A DNA stretch of 64,000 nt, from NCBI RefSeq assembly GCF_021390515.1, contig NZ_JAJUXI010000002.1:558001-622000 (forward strand). Direction: 5' to 3'. This document shows positions 47,072-55,823 of the stretch, in pieces (within the stretch, counting starts at the first letter, position 1; the number at the start of each line of letters is the position of its first letter). Source of the stretch: Dyadobacter sp. CY326. Its GTDB lineage: Bacteria > Bacteroidota > Bacteroidia > Cytophagales > Spirosomataceae. Position numbers and translations under genes: made by a program. The notes under the pieces were generated by a model that ran no database searches, was not told the DNA's origin, and saw nothing but the letters and a program-made list of their open reading frames with translations.

Positions 47072-48010
47072 TTAAAAGTAAAACAGTTTAAAATCAATGC
47101 CCTTTTTGCTAAACTGCAATGCCGGCGCAGGGATTTTTATAGAGTTGGCAAAAAATCCAATGGTCTTAATGAATTTGCTTTTGGACTTAATGCGCGTCAG
47201 ATCAATGTCCAATGATAAATAATATTGTCGGTAAGGAGCGTAACCGCGTTCAATGCTGGTCGATTTTTCTGCGGAAACCATGTCGTGAATGCCATAACCA
47301 ACGGAAAAGCAAAGCCACGCAGGCCAGCCGCTGTTTTTAAAGAATGTCCCCGGACTTCCTGACAGCCAGTAAGTTTGGCCATTATAATCTTTGAGCCAGC
47401 TTTCGGACCGGTTGTTTCCAAGCAATTCGGGACGCACTTTCGACAACGATGTATAATGAAAAGAAAACTTGGGCTGAATGCGCACTTCGTCCCAAAGTGC
47501 AATTTGACCCAGGAAGATCAGCGAGCCGGAAATGTTAGCAACCATATCTCCCGGCGAGAAGCCATAATCTGGTGAAAAGCCATCCAGAATTTCAATGGGT
47601 GTTTGGAAAATGATGCCGGAAATGGCCCCGTAAACCAACATTTGTTTCTTAGAAATCCCTGTCTTTTTGTAAAGGGCCGCGGTGTGTCGAGCAATTTGAT
47701 AGGATGTGTAAACGTGCCCCATTTTGTCCATTTGAAGCCACTCGCCCGTGTCGTCCTTAACCGTAAATTTGGTCAATGGATTCTTATACCAGGACTTGCT
47801 AAGACCATAAACTGTGCCCAAATAAAGTGCAGACTGCGCCGCGAAGATCCCGCGAAGCATTGCATAATTCGGTCGAACCTTCACACTCGAATCCGCTTGT
47901 AAAGGTGCGTTTTGTAATGAATCTTTTTGAGAAAATGCTGGATGGAAGAAATGCAGCGCCAGCGCTAAGGGTGACAGAAATTTGAGCAAAAACCTCCTAA
48001 TATCCGCCAT
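47072..48010 (-). CDS. DUF2279-family protein, probable membrane/outer-envelope
   Basis: 312 residues with a signal peptide (about 8-27, ending HPAFSQ). LQMDKMGHVYTSYQIAR near residue 95-110 and SPDYGFSPGDMVANISGSLIF near 150-170 are the DUF2279 hallmarks; the C-terminus has several aromatic beta-like or hydrophobic stretches. Function unknown. It overlaps the von Willebrand-like gene by 14 bases and precedes the Smr gene by 56. Confidence 0.8.
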   Translation of the reverse strand: MADIRRFLLKFLSPLALALHFFHPAFSQKDSLQNAPLQADSSVKVRPNYAMLRGIFAAQSALYLGTVYGLSKSWYKNPLTKFTVKDDTGEWLQMDKMGHVYTSYQIARHTAALYKKTGISKKQMLVYGAISGIIFQTPIEILDGFSPDYGFSPGDMVANISGSLIFLGQIALWDEVRIQPKFSFHYTSLSKVRPELLGNNRSESWLKDYNGQTYWLSGSPGTFFKNSGWPAWLCFSVGYGIHDMVSAEKSTSIERGYAPYRQYYLSLDIDLTRIKSKSKFIKTIGFFANSIKIPAPALQFSKKGIDFKLFYF

Positions 48011-50072
48011 GGTATTTTCTTAATCCCCATTCCGCGCCAAGCAGCAGAACCAGCAGAAAAAACAACCATTTCATGTAAATGATCTCGACCATTTCTTCGC
48101 TGCTATCCAATCGGTCAGCAGGGCGGTCTTCTTTCAGTTTTGAAATAAAATTTGCGAATGTCGCGGGCGTCGTAAACGTTCCGCCTGAACGGCCTGCAAG
48201 TTCGCGCAACATGCCAAAGTCGGCGGTTGTGTTACTCAATTCAACGTCTGCATTGGTGATTACAAATTGCCCAGCAACTTTTTCCAGTCCTGTCCTCAGC
48301 AAAGTTGATGCTGCGAAGCGATAAACGCCGTCCGCTAACCCACTCACATTAAACCTTGGATTGTCTTTGGAATGCGTATAAGTAAACTGTTTTGTGACGC
48401 CCTTCTCATTGGTAATGTCCAATTTCACCTCTTGTCCGAAAATTGGTTCGTAAATATCATTGTAGATTTCAGTTTGGAACACAACCTGCTCTCCCGCCTC
48501 AAACTCATTGCGCGCGGGATACACACGAAACTTGCGCTTATCTTCCCGCACGGACAGCACCTGAATGACTTTTTGAAACAAATTGTCGACAACTTCCTGC
48601 TTGTTGGTTTGCGCAAATTCTTCCTGCCTCCATTGCCATATCCCCTCTCCTGCCAGGACAGCGGTTTTTTGCTCACCATTTGTGTTCAGAACCAAAAGCG
48701 GCTTACTCGTATTCAGCGTGCCCACTTTTTGAAACAAAATGGTTTCTGTGCCCGAGGAAACATTGTAATCACCAAATGGAACAGACAAAGGCGGAAGTCG
48801 TTCTAACAGTTTAAGTTGCTCAGGATCAAAGTTTAATTGCTGAAAAGCCGGATTGAAACGAGCCGTCACTTTATCAACCTGACTGTTTGTTGCATTGATC
48901 GTCAGCGAACGGTTCAACGAATTTGCCAGCGGAACCGCAGACTGATTTCCCAAAATAAAAAACAATGGTGTTTTCGATTCAATGTAATTACGAACCTGTG
49001 CATTTCCCAGTCCCAACACATTCGGAATCTGGTGTAAAATGATCAAATCGTAAGGTTTTGTAGCAGCGACTGGTGCGTTTGAAATTGATAAGATCTTGAT
49101 ATCCAGCTCGTAATTATCATTGGCTTCAATGAGACTTCGAATGCTTTTAATATCCGGATGCGGCGCCAGTGCCATGAGCAAAATGCGCTGTCTGCCGTCA
49201 ATAATGTCAATGTAAACGTCCCGCTTGTTGTTTCGCCCCGAAGATTCGCCAGCCACATTGCTAAGTTCCAATGTATAATGCTGCACGCCTTTTTGACTGG
49301 AAGACGCTTTAAAATCAAACGATTTGAAAAAAGATGGCCTGTCAATTGCGACGGCCTGACTTGCAATGACGCGGCCGTTTTGTTTTAAGGTCACCGTCGC
49401 AGCTTTGCCTGCAAGGCCATTGGCAACGATTTCAGCGCGAATAGGAAATTCATTTCCAAGATAAGCGATCCGGTTACTGATCACATCTTTGATCCGAATA
49501 TCCAGATCGGGCACCGTGTCGCCGACAGCGAGCGTGCTGATTTTGAAAGGAAAGCGATTATATGCAGGAGAAATGCCTTGATTCACAATGCCATCTGAAA
49601 GCAGAATAACATCCGTCAGGTTACGGCCTTCAAAATTGGTTTTGACGGTTTGCAACATTTCAGACAAGTCAGTCCGCTTTGCATTGAATTGAATAGAATC
49701 AGGTGCGGGAGAGCGGGAATCCTTATCGAGTGTTTGCACACTAACCTCGAATCCAGCAGATTGCAAATCGGCAACTGCCGTTGAAACCTGTTTCAATAAG
49801 GCTGAACCATTGCGGTTTACGGATTCCGAATTGTCGATGGCAAATACGATTTTAGCCTTATCCACAGAAGTTTCGGTTTTACGAACCAATGGCCCGAGCA
49901 ACAGAAAACAAATAAGACCGACGGCCAACCCTCGCAAAGCAGCCAAAACATAATTCCACTTTTTACCCCAGGGAGCGGTTGGCTGGTAAAGCAAGAATGC
50001 ATAGGCAGCGCCAGCCGCAAAGCAGAAAAGGATGAACCAGTAAGGGGTTTGGAAAATCAGTTCAGACCGCAT
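47997..50072 (-). CDS. Large membrane protein with von Willebrand-like domain
   Basis: 691 residues. Two N-terminal membrane segments (about 11-32 and 40-62) are followed by AIDNSESVNRNG (about 80-91), whose DxSxS is the MIDAS metal site of a VWA domain, and ILLSDGIVNQG near 165. A long beta-sandwich-rich region follows, and a last membrane segment lies near residue 665-682 before RKYHGGY. The layout resembles BatA/BatB-type aerotolerance proteins and other Bacteroidota VWA proteins; the core function is unknown. It probably sits in the inner membrane facing the periplasm. Confidence 0.75.
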   Translation of the reverse strand: MRSELIFQTPYWFILFCFAAGAAYAFLLYQPTAPWGKKWNYVLAALRGLAVGLICFLLLGPLVRKTETSVDKAKIVFAIDNSESVNRNGSALLKQVSTAVADLQSAGFEVSVQTLDKDSRSPAPDSIQFNAKRTDLSEMLQTVKTNFEGRNLTDVILLSDGIVNQGISPAYNRFPFKISTLAVGDTVPDLDIRIKDVISNRIAYLGNEFPIRAEIVANGLAGKAATVTLKQNGRVIASQAVAIDRPSFFKSFDFKASSSQKGVQHYTLELSNVAGESSGRNNKRDVYIDIIDGRQRILLMALAPHPDIKSIRSLIEANDNYELDIKILSISNAPVAATKPYDLIILHQIPNVLGLGNAQVRNYIESKTPLFFILGNQSAVPLANSLNRSLTINATNSQVDKVTARFNPAFQQLNFDPEQLKLLERLPPLSVPFGDYNVSSGTETILFQKVGTLNTSKPLLVLNTNGEQKTAVLAGEGIWQWRQEEFAQTNKQEVVDNLFQKVIQVLSVREDKRKFRVYPARNEFEAGEQVVFQTEIYNDIYEPIFGQEVKLDITNEKGVTKQFTYTHSKDNPRFNVSGLADGVYRFAASTLLRTGLEKVAGQFVITNADVELSNTTADFGMLRELAGRSGGTFTTPATFANFISKLKEDRPADRLDSSEEMVEIIYMKWLFFLLVLLLGAEWGLRKYHGGY

Positions 50073-50145
50073 GTGTTGAATATCAATAACTGGCAGCCTA
50101 CAATATACAATGAAACTGCCAGCTATTCACTAACGAAGAAAACTG

Positions 50146-50892
50146 CTATGTTAACATACCGCCATCCACCTGGATTACCTGGCCGGTGATGTAACGCGAC
50201 AGATCCGACGCGAGGAAAACGCAGGCATCTGCCACTTCTTCGGGCTGTCCGCCGCGCTTCATCGGAATGGATTGTTTCCATTCGTCAACTGCTTTTGAAT
50301 CCACTGCGTCCGTCATTTCAGTTTCGATAAATCCGGGAGCCACAGCATTGGAGCGAATGTTGCGTGAACCAAGTTCAAGCGCTATGGATTTGGTAAAACC
50401 AATGATTCCCGCTTTTGAAGCAGCATAATTCGACTGCCCGGCATTGCCGCGAATCCCCACAACCGATGTAATGTTGATGATAGAGCCCGTTCTGGCGCGC
50501 ATCATGCTTTTGGTTGCAGCTTTGGTAAGGTTAAAAACCGATTTTAAATTAATATTAATAACAGAATCCCATTGTTCCTCACTCATGCGCATCAGCAATC
50601 CGTCGCGCGTGATGCCGGCATTGTTGATCAGCACATCCAGCTTTCCGAAGTCAGCAATCACGTCCGTTACAAGCTGATCAGCGGCTTGAAAATTTGAAGC
50701 GTCTGACCGATAACCCTTTGCCTTGACGCCATATTCTTCAAGTTCTTTGGCCAATGCCTCTCCCTTTTCCACACTTGACAAATAAGTAAATGCTACGTCA
50801 GCACCTTCCTGAGCCAGTCGCAAGGCAATGGACCGCCCAATTCCACGTGATGCTCCGGTTACCAACGCGACTTTATTTTCAACTATTTTCAT
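50146..50892 (-). CDS. fabG: 3-oxoacyl-[ACP] reductase
   Basis: 248 residues from the ATG at 50892; 18 further in-frame codons upstream lack family sequence. SDR features are VALVTGASRGIGRSIALRL (7-25), NNAG near 87, SIINITSVVG and YAASKAGIIGFTKS (YxxxK). The ending ITGQVIQVDGGMLT is typical of FabG. It reduces 3-ketoacyl-ACP with NADPH in type II fatty acid synthesis. Divergent from the next SDR gene with about 143 bases between. Confidence 0.94.
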   Translation of the reverse strand: MKIVENKVALVTGASRGIGRSIALRLAQEGADVAFTYLSSVEKGEALAKELEEYGVKAKGYRSDASNFQAADQLVTDVIADFGKLDVLINNAGITRDGLLMRMSEEQWDSVININLKSVFNLTKAATKSMMRARTGSIINITSVVGIRGNAGQSNYAASKAGIIGFTKSIALELGSRNIRSNAVAPGFIETEMTDAVDSKAVDEWKQSIPMKRGGQPEEVADACVFLASDLSRYITGQVIQVDGGMLT

Positions 50893-51035
50893 AAATGGGA
50901 TTAATTCTGTCAAAATGATTTGGTCGCAAAAATAGGGTTTTAACATGCACTGCCAAAAAAGATCTTGCAGAAACCTTCTGAGTTATGCCGCTGTTACTGG
51001 CTTACGCATATTTTTGTTTTTTTAAATTGGAAATA

Positions 51036-51749
51036 ATGGCAGAATCAAATAAAACAGCCCTGATTACGGGCGGCTCAAAGGGAATCGGTTACGGCATTGC
51101 AGCAGTGCTTATTGCAGAAGGAATCCGCGTGGCGATCACCAGCCGCTCGCAGGAAAGCGCTGATCAGGCGGCGGCTTCATTGAACCAAATTAAGGATGGA
51201 TATGCCATCGGAATCCAGTCTGACGTGAGAAATCTTGAATCACAAGAGAATGCCGTTCAGACAGTTATCGCCAAATGGGGACAGCTTGATTATTTCATTG
51301 CAAACGCTGGCGTTGGCCACTTTGCACCATTGAAAGACCTTACTGCCGAGCAATGGCAGGAGACGATCGACATTAATTTAACAGGTGTGTTTTTTAGCGC
51401 AAAAGCATCCATTGCCGCGCTGACTGAAACAAAAGGTTATTTTATCAACATTGCAAGTTTGGCAGGGACCAATTTCTTTGCGGGCGGAAGCGCTTACAAT
51501 GCGAGTAAATTCGGACTTGTCGGTTTTTCTCAGGCAATGATGCTGGACGTTCGCGAAGCCGGGATTAAGGTCACGACGATCATGCCCGGGTCCGTTGCGA
51601 CGGAATTCAGTAATCACCAGCCTTCGGAAAAAGATTCATGGAAAATTCAGCCGGAAGACATCGGGCAAATTGTTTCAGATCTGATCAAAATGCCAGCCAG
51701 AACGCTTCCGAGCAAAGTGGAAGTGAGGCCATCGATGCCTCCAAAATAG
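51036..51749 (+). CDS. Short-chain dehydrogenase/reductase
   Basis: 237 residues from the ATG at 51036 (AESNKTALITGGSKGIGYG); an in-frame extension of 17 codons (PLLLAYAYFCFFK) is not protein-like for an SDR. Cofactor loop TGGSKGIG, NAGVGHF near 88 and the YNASKFGLVGFS catalytic Tyr/Lys are all present. It is shorter than FabG and ends SKVEVRPSMPPK, as in the group related to 3-ketoacyl and sorbitol-type oxidoreductases. Substrate unknown. Confidence 0.88.
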   Translation: MAESNKTALITGGSKGIGYGIAAVLIAEGIRVAITSRSQESADQAAASLNQIKDGYAIGIQSDVRNLESQENAVQTVIAKWGQLDYFIANAGVGHFAPLKDLTAEQWQETIDINLTGVFFSAKASIAALTETKGYFINIASLAGTNFFAGGSAYNASKFGLVGFSQAMMLDVREAGIKVTTIMPGSVATEFSNHQPSEKDSWKIQPEDIGQIVSDLIKMPARTLPSKVEVRPSMPPK

Positions 51750-51770
51750 GCTATTGAGATAATCAGAAAT

Positions 51771-51810
51771 AACGGATTTGATGCTTCGAAATGGCATTGG
51801 GTCCGTTTTT
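51771..51810 (+). terminator. Terminator after the SDR gene
   Basis: AACGGATTTGATGC (51771-51784) pairs with GCATTGGGTCCGTT (51794-51807), 14 positions with four G-T pairs, around a 9-base loop and followed by T residues (51808-51810). It also touches the stop of the convergent permease gene, so it may serve both. Confidence 0.55.
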
Positions 51811-52879
51811 ACACCTTAAACCATTTGGGAAACATTACTATCGCCAGCAATGTGAATGCTCCCGCTATAATAAGAATGGGGATTTTGTATAAAATCAGCA
51901 AAGTTAAGCCGATGAAGCCGAACAAAACGGTCTGCATCGATTCTTCCAACAAACCATTCTTTTTGTAAAAAAACAGATGCACGGCGACCAACAGCGAGAG
52001 GCCCAATGCATATAATTGTATCATTTCAGACAACGCCAAAGCGCCATTTCGAATCCCCACCAATGTTTCCGGCAGGATCACAATGCCGTGAATAACGAAA
52101 ATGCGGATCATCCGTCGCGCATGAGTCACAGGCAACGACCTTCCCCAAAGCCACGTTTCGCTTTCCCATTTGTACAGTTCATAAGAAATGCCAATGTTGA
52201 GCAAATAAGCCAGTGATAACCCAACCGCTGGCAGCCTCAGATCAAAATCATCGGTTGAGTAATAAAGCAATGTGCCGAGGGTGACCAGCATTGCGCCCAC
52301 TTTTCCGGCCAGCAGCGTAACGCCTTTTTCCCTGAACAACCATTCCAACGACCACCAGGTCCAGGAAGCAATGCGCTTGAATGGCCATTTGATGACCGGA
52401 CTTTTCTTAGATTCTGAAAAAATCTGCGGACGTGTAATGCGCCATTCGGCAACAAATGCAACCAATCCAATCAACAGCATATAGTAAACAAAGATTGGCC
52501 AAAGACCGGCGGTGAGCTTATCCTGGATCGCTATGGCCATGAGATAAATGCCATAATAAAGCAAAGGTTGCAGGAATCCGATGGCAAGCACACCAAAGCG
52601 AATAATCCGTACGGACGGCTTCCAAAGTCTGGCCTGATAAATAAATGCATATTCCTGTCGTCGCCAGAGTGCCAACAAAAATTGCGCACAAAACAGACTG
52701 TAAGCCAACCAGATTACGCCCAGATAAAGCATTCCTTTGCTCCCGGTCAGAAAAAAGACCGCAAAAGCATGGTGTTCAGCGCCGCTCAAAAACCCAAACA
52801 AAATGGCCAAAAGCACGAAAAACATCCCTGCTCGCTGCTTGAAAAATTCCGAAACTGTGGCGAGCATCAGGGTTCTCAT
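51809..52879 (-). CDS. ABC-transporter-type membrane protein
   Basis: 356 residues with about seven to nine membrane segments, no signature ABC motif of its own. It overlaps the ABC ATPase gene by 4 bases, so it is most likely the permease of a two-component ABC exporter. No family-specific loop (such as EAA) is clear. Membrane segments cluster at 15-85, 95-160 and 195-350. Substrate unknown. Confidence 0.7.
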   Translation of the reverse strand: MRTLMLATVSEFFKQRAGMFFVLLAILFGFLSGAEHHAFAVFFLTGSKGMLYLGVIWLAYSLFCAQFLLALWRRQEYAFIYQARLWKPSVRIIRFGVLAIGFLQPLLYYGIYLMAIAIQDKLTAGLWPIFVYYMLLIGLVAFVAEWRITRPQIFSESKKSPVIKWPFKRIASWTWWSLEWLFREKGVTLLAGKVGAMLVTLGTLLYYSTDDFDLRLPAVGLSLAYLLNIGISYELYKWESETWLWGRSLPVTHARRMIRIFVIHGIVILPETLVGIRNGALALSEMIQLYALGLSLLVAVHLFFYKKNGLLEESMQTVLFGFIGLTLLILYKIPILIIAGAFTLLAIVMFPKWFKV

Positions 52880-53520
52880 TGCTCAGAAACTTGCATTAGA
52901 GTCTTGTTTTTCAAAAGATAAGTGGCCGAAATATCCAGCCCATCCTGTTGGAAAGTTTCATGCGAAGACAGCAGGAAAGTGACGCCATCGGCATGATAGG
53001 ATTTGATCAGCTTAAAAAGAGCCAGCCGCGCTTCGCGGTCAATCGTAATCAAAGGTTCGTCCAAAATGATGACGGAAGGATTGCCCAAAAACGCCAGCGC
53101 AAGGGAAAGCTTTTTCACCATTCCGCTGGAACAATTTCCAAACGGCGTTTGCAAATAATTAATGCCCAATGCATCGACAAGCATTGCCGTTTGCCCTGCC
53201 GGACTTTGCTTTGCTTCCGCAACGAATTCGAGCAGGTCGGCGGGCGTTAAAAATGAAGGATAAAGCGGTTCGGCTTCGCCCAGGTTGAGCCGCAAACGGA
53301 AATCAACAGGATGTTTTTTGAGATCAAATTTGCCGTCAAGCGTCAGCGAGCCCGTGTAAGGCAACATTCCGGCGATGGTGCGAAAAAGCGTCGATTTTCC
53401 AGCCCCGTTTTCGCCCTGAATCCAAAAAATCCCGTAACCGATTTCCCATGAATCAATGTTCAGGATCTCGAAATCGTCATAACGTTGTTGCAAGTTCAGG
53501 ATTTGAAGCGTCATGGACAT
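52876..53520 (-). CDS. ABC transporter ATP-binding protein
   Basis: 214 residues. Walker A is GENGAGKST (about 37-45), the signature CSSGMVKKLSLALAFL (about 125-140), Walker B PSVIILDEPLITIDRE (about 148-163) and the switch His in LLSSHE. Shape and size fit the CcmA/NatA-type exporter ATPases. A second in-frame start (53514) is equally possible. Its start is 16 bases after the glycosyltransferase-like gene, and it overlaps its permease by 4 bases, so all three may form an operon. Confidence 0.9.
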   Translation of the reverse strand: MSMTLQILNLQQRYDDFEILNIDSWEIGYGIFWIQGENGAGKSTLFRTIAGMLPYTGSLTLDGKFDLKKHPVDFRLRLNLGEAEPLYPSFLTPADLLEFVAEAKQSPAGQTAMLVDALGINYLQTPFGNCSSGMVKKLSLALAFLGNPSVIILDEPLITIDREARLALFKLIKSYHADGVTFLLSSHETFQQDGLDISATYLLKNKTLMQVSEQ

Positions 53521-53535
53521 TATACAGGATGCGAC

Positions 53536-54423
53536 TCAGCCTTGAAATCCAAATTCATCTCTTAAACATTGCAGCGCAACCGACTCTTCGTAACGATAGA
53601 GATCTTTATTGAACAATGCCTCATGGCCCGCATTGCGCAGGCTTACCCAACTGTGCGTTGCATATGGGTCGTAATCAAAATGCTTAAAAGTGTGCCCCAT
53701 GTTGTTCATATCTGCAAACCATTTTACACCCACATCCAGCCGGTCATAAGCACCAAAAACAGTGCCCTCACCAATCGGAAATGTGTCTTTTCTGGTTTTT
53801 TCCAAATCAATTAAGGCGACATATTCATTCAACCTGCATTCGGGCAACGGCCAGGGCGCTGCCGGATCGACCACCAGTTCATATTCGTGCGTGCGGGCCT
53901 GCGGATATTGCTGCGCGAGCTGCATCAGTTCGCTGTAATCCGGTTTGTATTCCGTATATTTTTCAGACTGACAAATCTTGGCTTCATATGCCGGACATCC
54001 CCAGCATTGCCCGATCCGCCCGATCCCGGAAGCCGACCCAATGCCTTCCAGATATTGTTTGATCAAATCGTCCTTAAAATAAACGTCGTTATGCAGCACC
54101 AGAAGATACTTTTGATCCGATTTTTCCCACGGATATTGATAACGGACGGCATGCCTGAACATTCTGAATTTCAGCAAAAAGTCGTATTTAACGCTTTTTG
54201 TCCAAAGCCAGACCTTGGGCTTATGATGCACCAAGCGATCACCAAAATGATCGATAATGAACTGGAAATTAGCTGATTCGGGTTGTTTGGATTCTTCGAC
54301 AAAATATATCTTGTTAATCCATTGCCCTGAGTGCTTCATTAAAGTGTAAAGCGTCACTGCAGTCTGATAGGGTTTGCCGTAGGCATTAATTGCCACGTCA
54401 ACACTTGATTTACGAGGGTTCAT
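53536..54423 (-). CDS. Glycosyltransferase-like protein of unknown specificity
   Basis: 295 residues. The N-terminus (DVAINAYGKPYQTAVTLYTLMKHS) and the hydrophobic strand KYLLVLHNDVYFKDDLI (about residues 106-122) resemble the nucleotide-sugar site of GT-A enzymes, with HNDV in place of the usual DxD. A mid-region Cys-rich part (GQCWGCPAYEAKICQ) may bind a metal or form a disulfide-like cluster. I do not recognise a specific family. It precedes the ABC genes on the same strand, which may export or decorate its product. Confidence 0.55.
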   Translation of the reverse strand: MNPRKSSVDVAINAYGKPYQTAVTLYTLMKHSGQWINKIYFVEESKQPESANFQFIIDHFGDRLVHHKPKVWLWTKSVKYDFLLKFRMFRHAVRYQYPWEKSDQKYLLVLHNDVYFKDDLIKQYLEGIGSASGIGRIGQCWGCPAYEAKICQSEKYTEYKPDYSELMQLAQQYPQARTHEYELVVDPAAPWPLPECRLNEYVALIDLEKTRKDTFPIGEGTVFGAYDRLDVGVKWFADMNNMGHTFKHFDYDPYATHSWVSLRNAGHEALFNKDLYRYEESVALQCLRDEFGFQG

Positions 54424-54644
54424 TTAATACGGAATATAGTTAGTGCTGTGTTAGTAGAGCTAAAATATCGGTTTCTCTCGGGATACCCAGTTTGACTTAC
54501 TCGCAATTGCCGGCCTATATCATGCTGAGCCGCTCACACTCTGGGAATTACAAATTATCAAGAAATTATTTAACGGTTAAGCGCGATTTGGTGCGTTGTA
54601 AAAACAAAGCCATTTCCGCATTTCGCAAAATAATCTTACATTAA

Positions 54645-54675
54645 TTGGTGTGTTACGGATGGCAATGTATATTTG
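54645..54675 (+). promoter_or_regulatory. Promoter of the glycosylasparaginase operon
   Basis: TTG at 54645-54647, 20 bases, then TATATTTG at 54668-54675, a good match to the Bacteroidota -33/-7 consensus TTTG/TAnnTTTG. Transcription should start near 54682, just ahead of the first hairpin. Confidence 0.55.
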
Positions 54676-54684
54676 AAAAATCTT

Positions 54685-54708
54685 AAAAAGACACGCGTCT
54701 TTTTTAAA
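54685..54708 (+). terminator. Terminator-like hairpin in the leader of the glycosylasparaginase gene
   Basis: AAAAAGAC (54685-54692) and GTCTTTTT (54697-54704) pair over 8 bases around ACGC, and the T-run continues to 54705. It begins within a few bases of the predicted transcription start, so it could either end early transcripts (attenuation) or be a symmetric terminator for readthrough from the left. Confidence 0.45.
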
Positions 54709-54715
54709 TTATATC

Positions 54716-54735
54716 ATTAGGTGCCCGCGCCTAAT
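54716..54735. repeat. Second leader hairpin, GC-rich
   Basis: ATTAGGTGC (54716-54724) and GCGCCTAAT (54727-54735) pair over 9 positions with one G-T pair and a very short loop. It lies 30 bases before the ATG at 54766, within the leader. It may form a structural element, but no known riboswitch matches it. Confidence 0.35.
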
Positions 54736-54765
54736 TATTTAATCGAACATTCTTAACTTATCAAA

Positions 54766-55800
54766 ATGACACCATCACGCCGTTCATTTTTACGACTGTC
54801 GGCCATTGCATTGCCGTTCATGCAAACGTCGAAATTATTTGCAAGCAATGTAGCAAAAAAACCAATAGTAATTTCAACCTGGGACAGCGGACAGATCGCT
54901 AACAGCGCAGCGTGGCCCGTGTTAGAAAAGGGCGGAAGAGCATTGGACGCAGTTGAACAGGCAGCAATTGCGATTGAAAACGACGTCAATTGCTGTGTCG
55001 GATTAGGCGGAAATCCCGACCGCGACGGCTTTGTAACGCTTGACGCCTGCATTATGGACGAGAAAGCAAACTGCGGTTCTGTTGCGTTTTTAGAAAGGAT
55101 CAAACACCCCATTTCCGTGGCAAGGAAATTAATGGAAACCACGCCGCACGTCTTCCTCGCAGGTGTGGGAGCGCAGCAATTTGCACTGGCCAATGGTTTC
55201 AAGCTCGAATCGGAAAAACTTTCGCCGGATGCAGAGAAATCCTACAAAGAATGGCTAAAAAAGGGTGAATACAAGCCTGTTATCAATATAGAGCATCAGC
55301 AGTCGAAGGGACAAAAAGGCCACGGACCCTTCGCTCCGGCGCGTCTGGAAGACGGCTCTTTCAACCACGACACCATGGGCACAATCGCATTGGATGCGGA
55401 TGGTGACTTGTCAGGCATGTGCACCACCAGCGGCATGGGATTCAAGATGCGCGGCAGGGTCGGCGACTCTCCCATCATTGGTGCGGGCCTGTTTGTTGAC
55501 AATGAAATTGGCGCAGCCACTTCTTCCGGACAAGGCGAGGAAGTGATCCGGGTTTGCGGAACGCATTTGGTTGTAGAATTTATGCGATCCGGCTTGTCGC
55601 CAGAAGAAGCTTGCAAAAAAGCGATTGAACGCATTGTGAAACCAAATCCGGAGCGTGCAAAAACTTTTCAGGTTGGCTTTCTTGCAATTAACAAGCAAGG
55701 CGAAGTGGGTGCATATTCTGTTCAAAAAGGCTTCAATTACACTGTCACAGAAGAAGGCGGAAAAGGGAAAGTGATCAATGCAAAAAGTTATTTTTCCTGA
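54766..55800 (+). CDS. N4-(beta-N-acetylglucosaminyl)-L-asparaginase (glycosylasparaginase)
   Basis: 344 residues of the Ntn-hydrolase asparaginase-2 family. A Tat signal is clear: MTPSRRSFLRLSAIALPF with SRRSFLRL, cut after about residue 26. The self-cleavage site is HDTMGTIALD (about 203-212), whose Thr becomes the catalytic nucleophile, followed by GFKMRGRVGDSPIIGAG and TSSGQGEEVIRV. It splits the GlcNAc-Asn bond of N-glycans, or isoaspartyl and asparagine substrates, in the periplasm. It is 23 bases before the first GH29 gene, pointing to glycoprotein breakdown. A plain L-asparaginase role remains possible. Confidence 0.9.
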   Translation: MTPSRRSFLRLSAIALPFMQTSKLFASNVAKKPIVISTWDSGQIANSAAWPVLEKGGRALDAVEQAAIAIENDVNCCVGLGGNPDRDGFVTLDACIMDEKANCGSVAFLERIKHPISVARKLMETTPHVFLAGVGAQQFALANGFKLESEKLSPDAEKSYKEWLKKGEYKPVINIEHQQSKGQKGHGPFAPARLEDGSFNHDTMGTIALDADGDLSGMCTTSGMGFKMRGRVGDSPIIGAGLFVDNEIGAATSSGQGEEVIRVCGTHLVVEFMRSGLSPEEACKKAIERIVKPNPERAKTFQVGFLAINKQGEVGAYSVQKGFNYTVTEEGGKGKVINAKSYFS

Positions 55801-55823
55801 AAACCTGCTTCCATTATTCCAAA

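Larger units (their letters stand above)
54424..54765. other. Intergenic leader between the glycosyltransferase-like and glycosylasparaginase genes
   Basis: 342 bases without a gene. The left 200 bases must hold the start of the minus-strand gene and show no clear box. The right end carries a promoter (54645-54675) and two successive hairpins (54685-54704, 54716-54735) just before the ATG at 54766. Confidence 0.5.
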
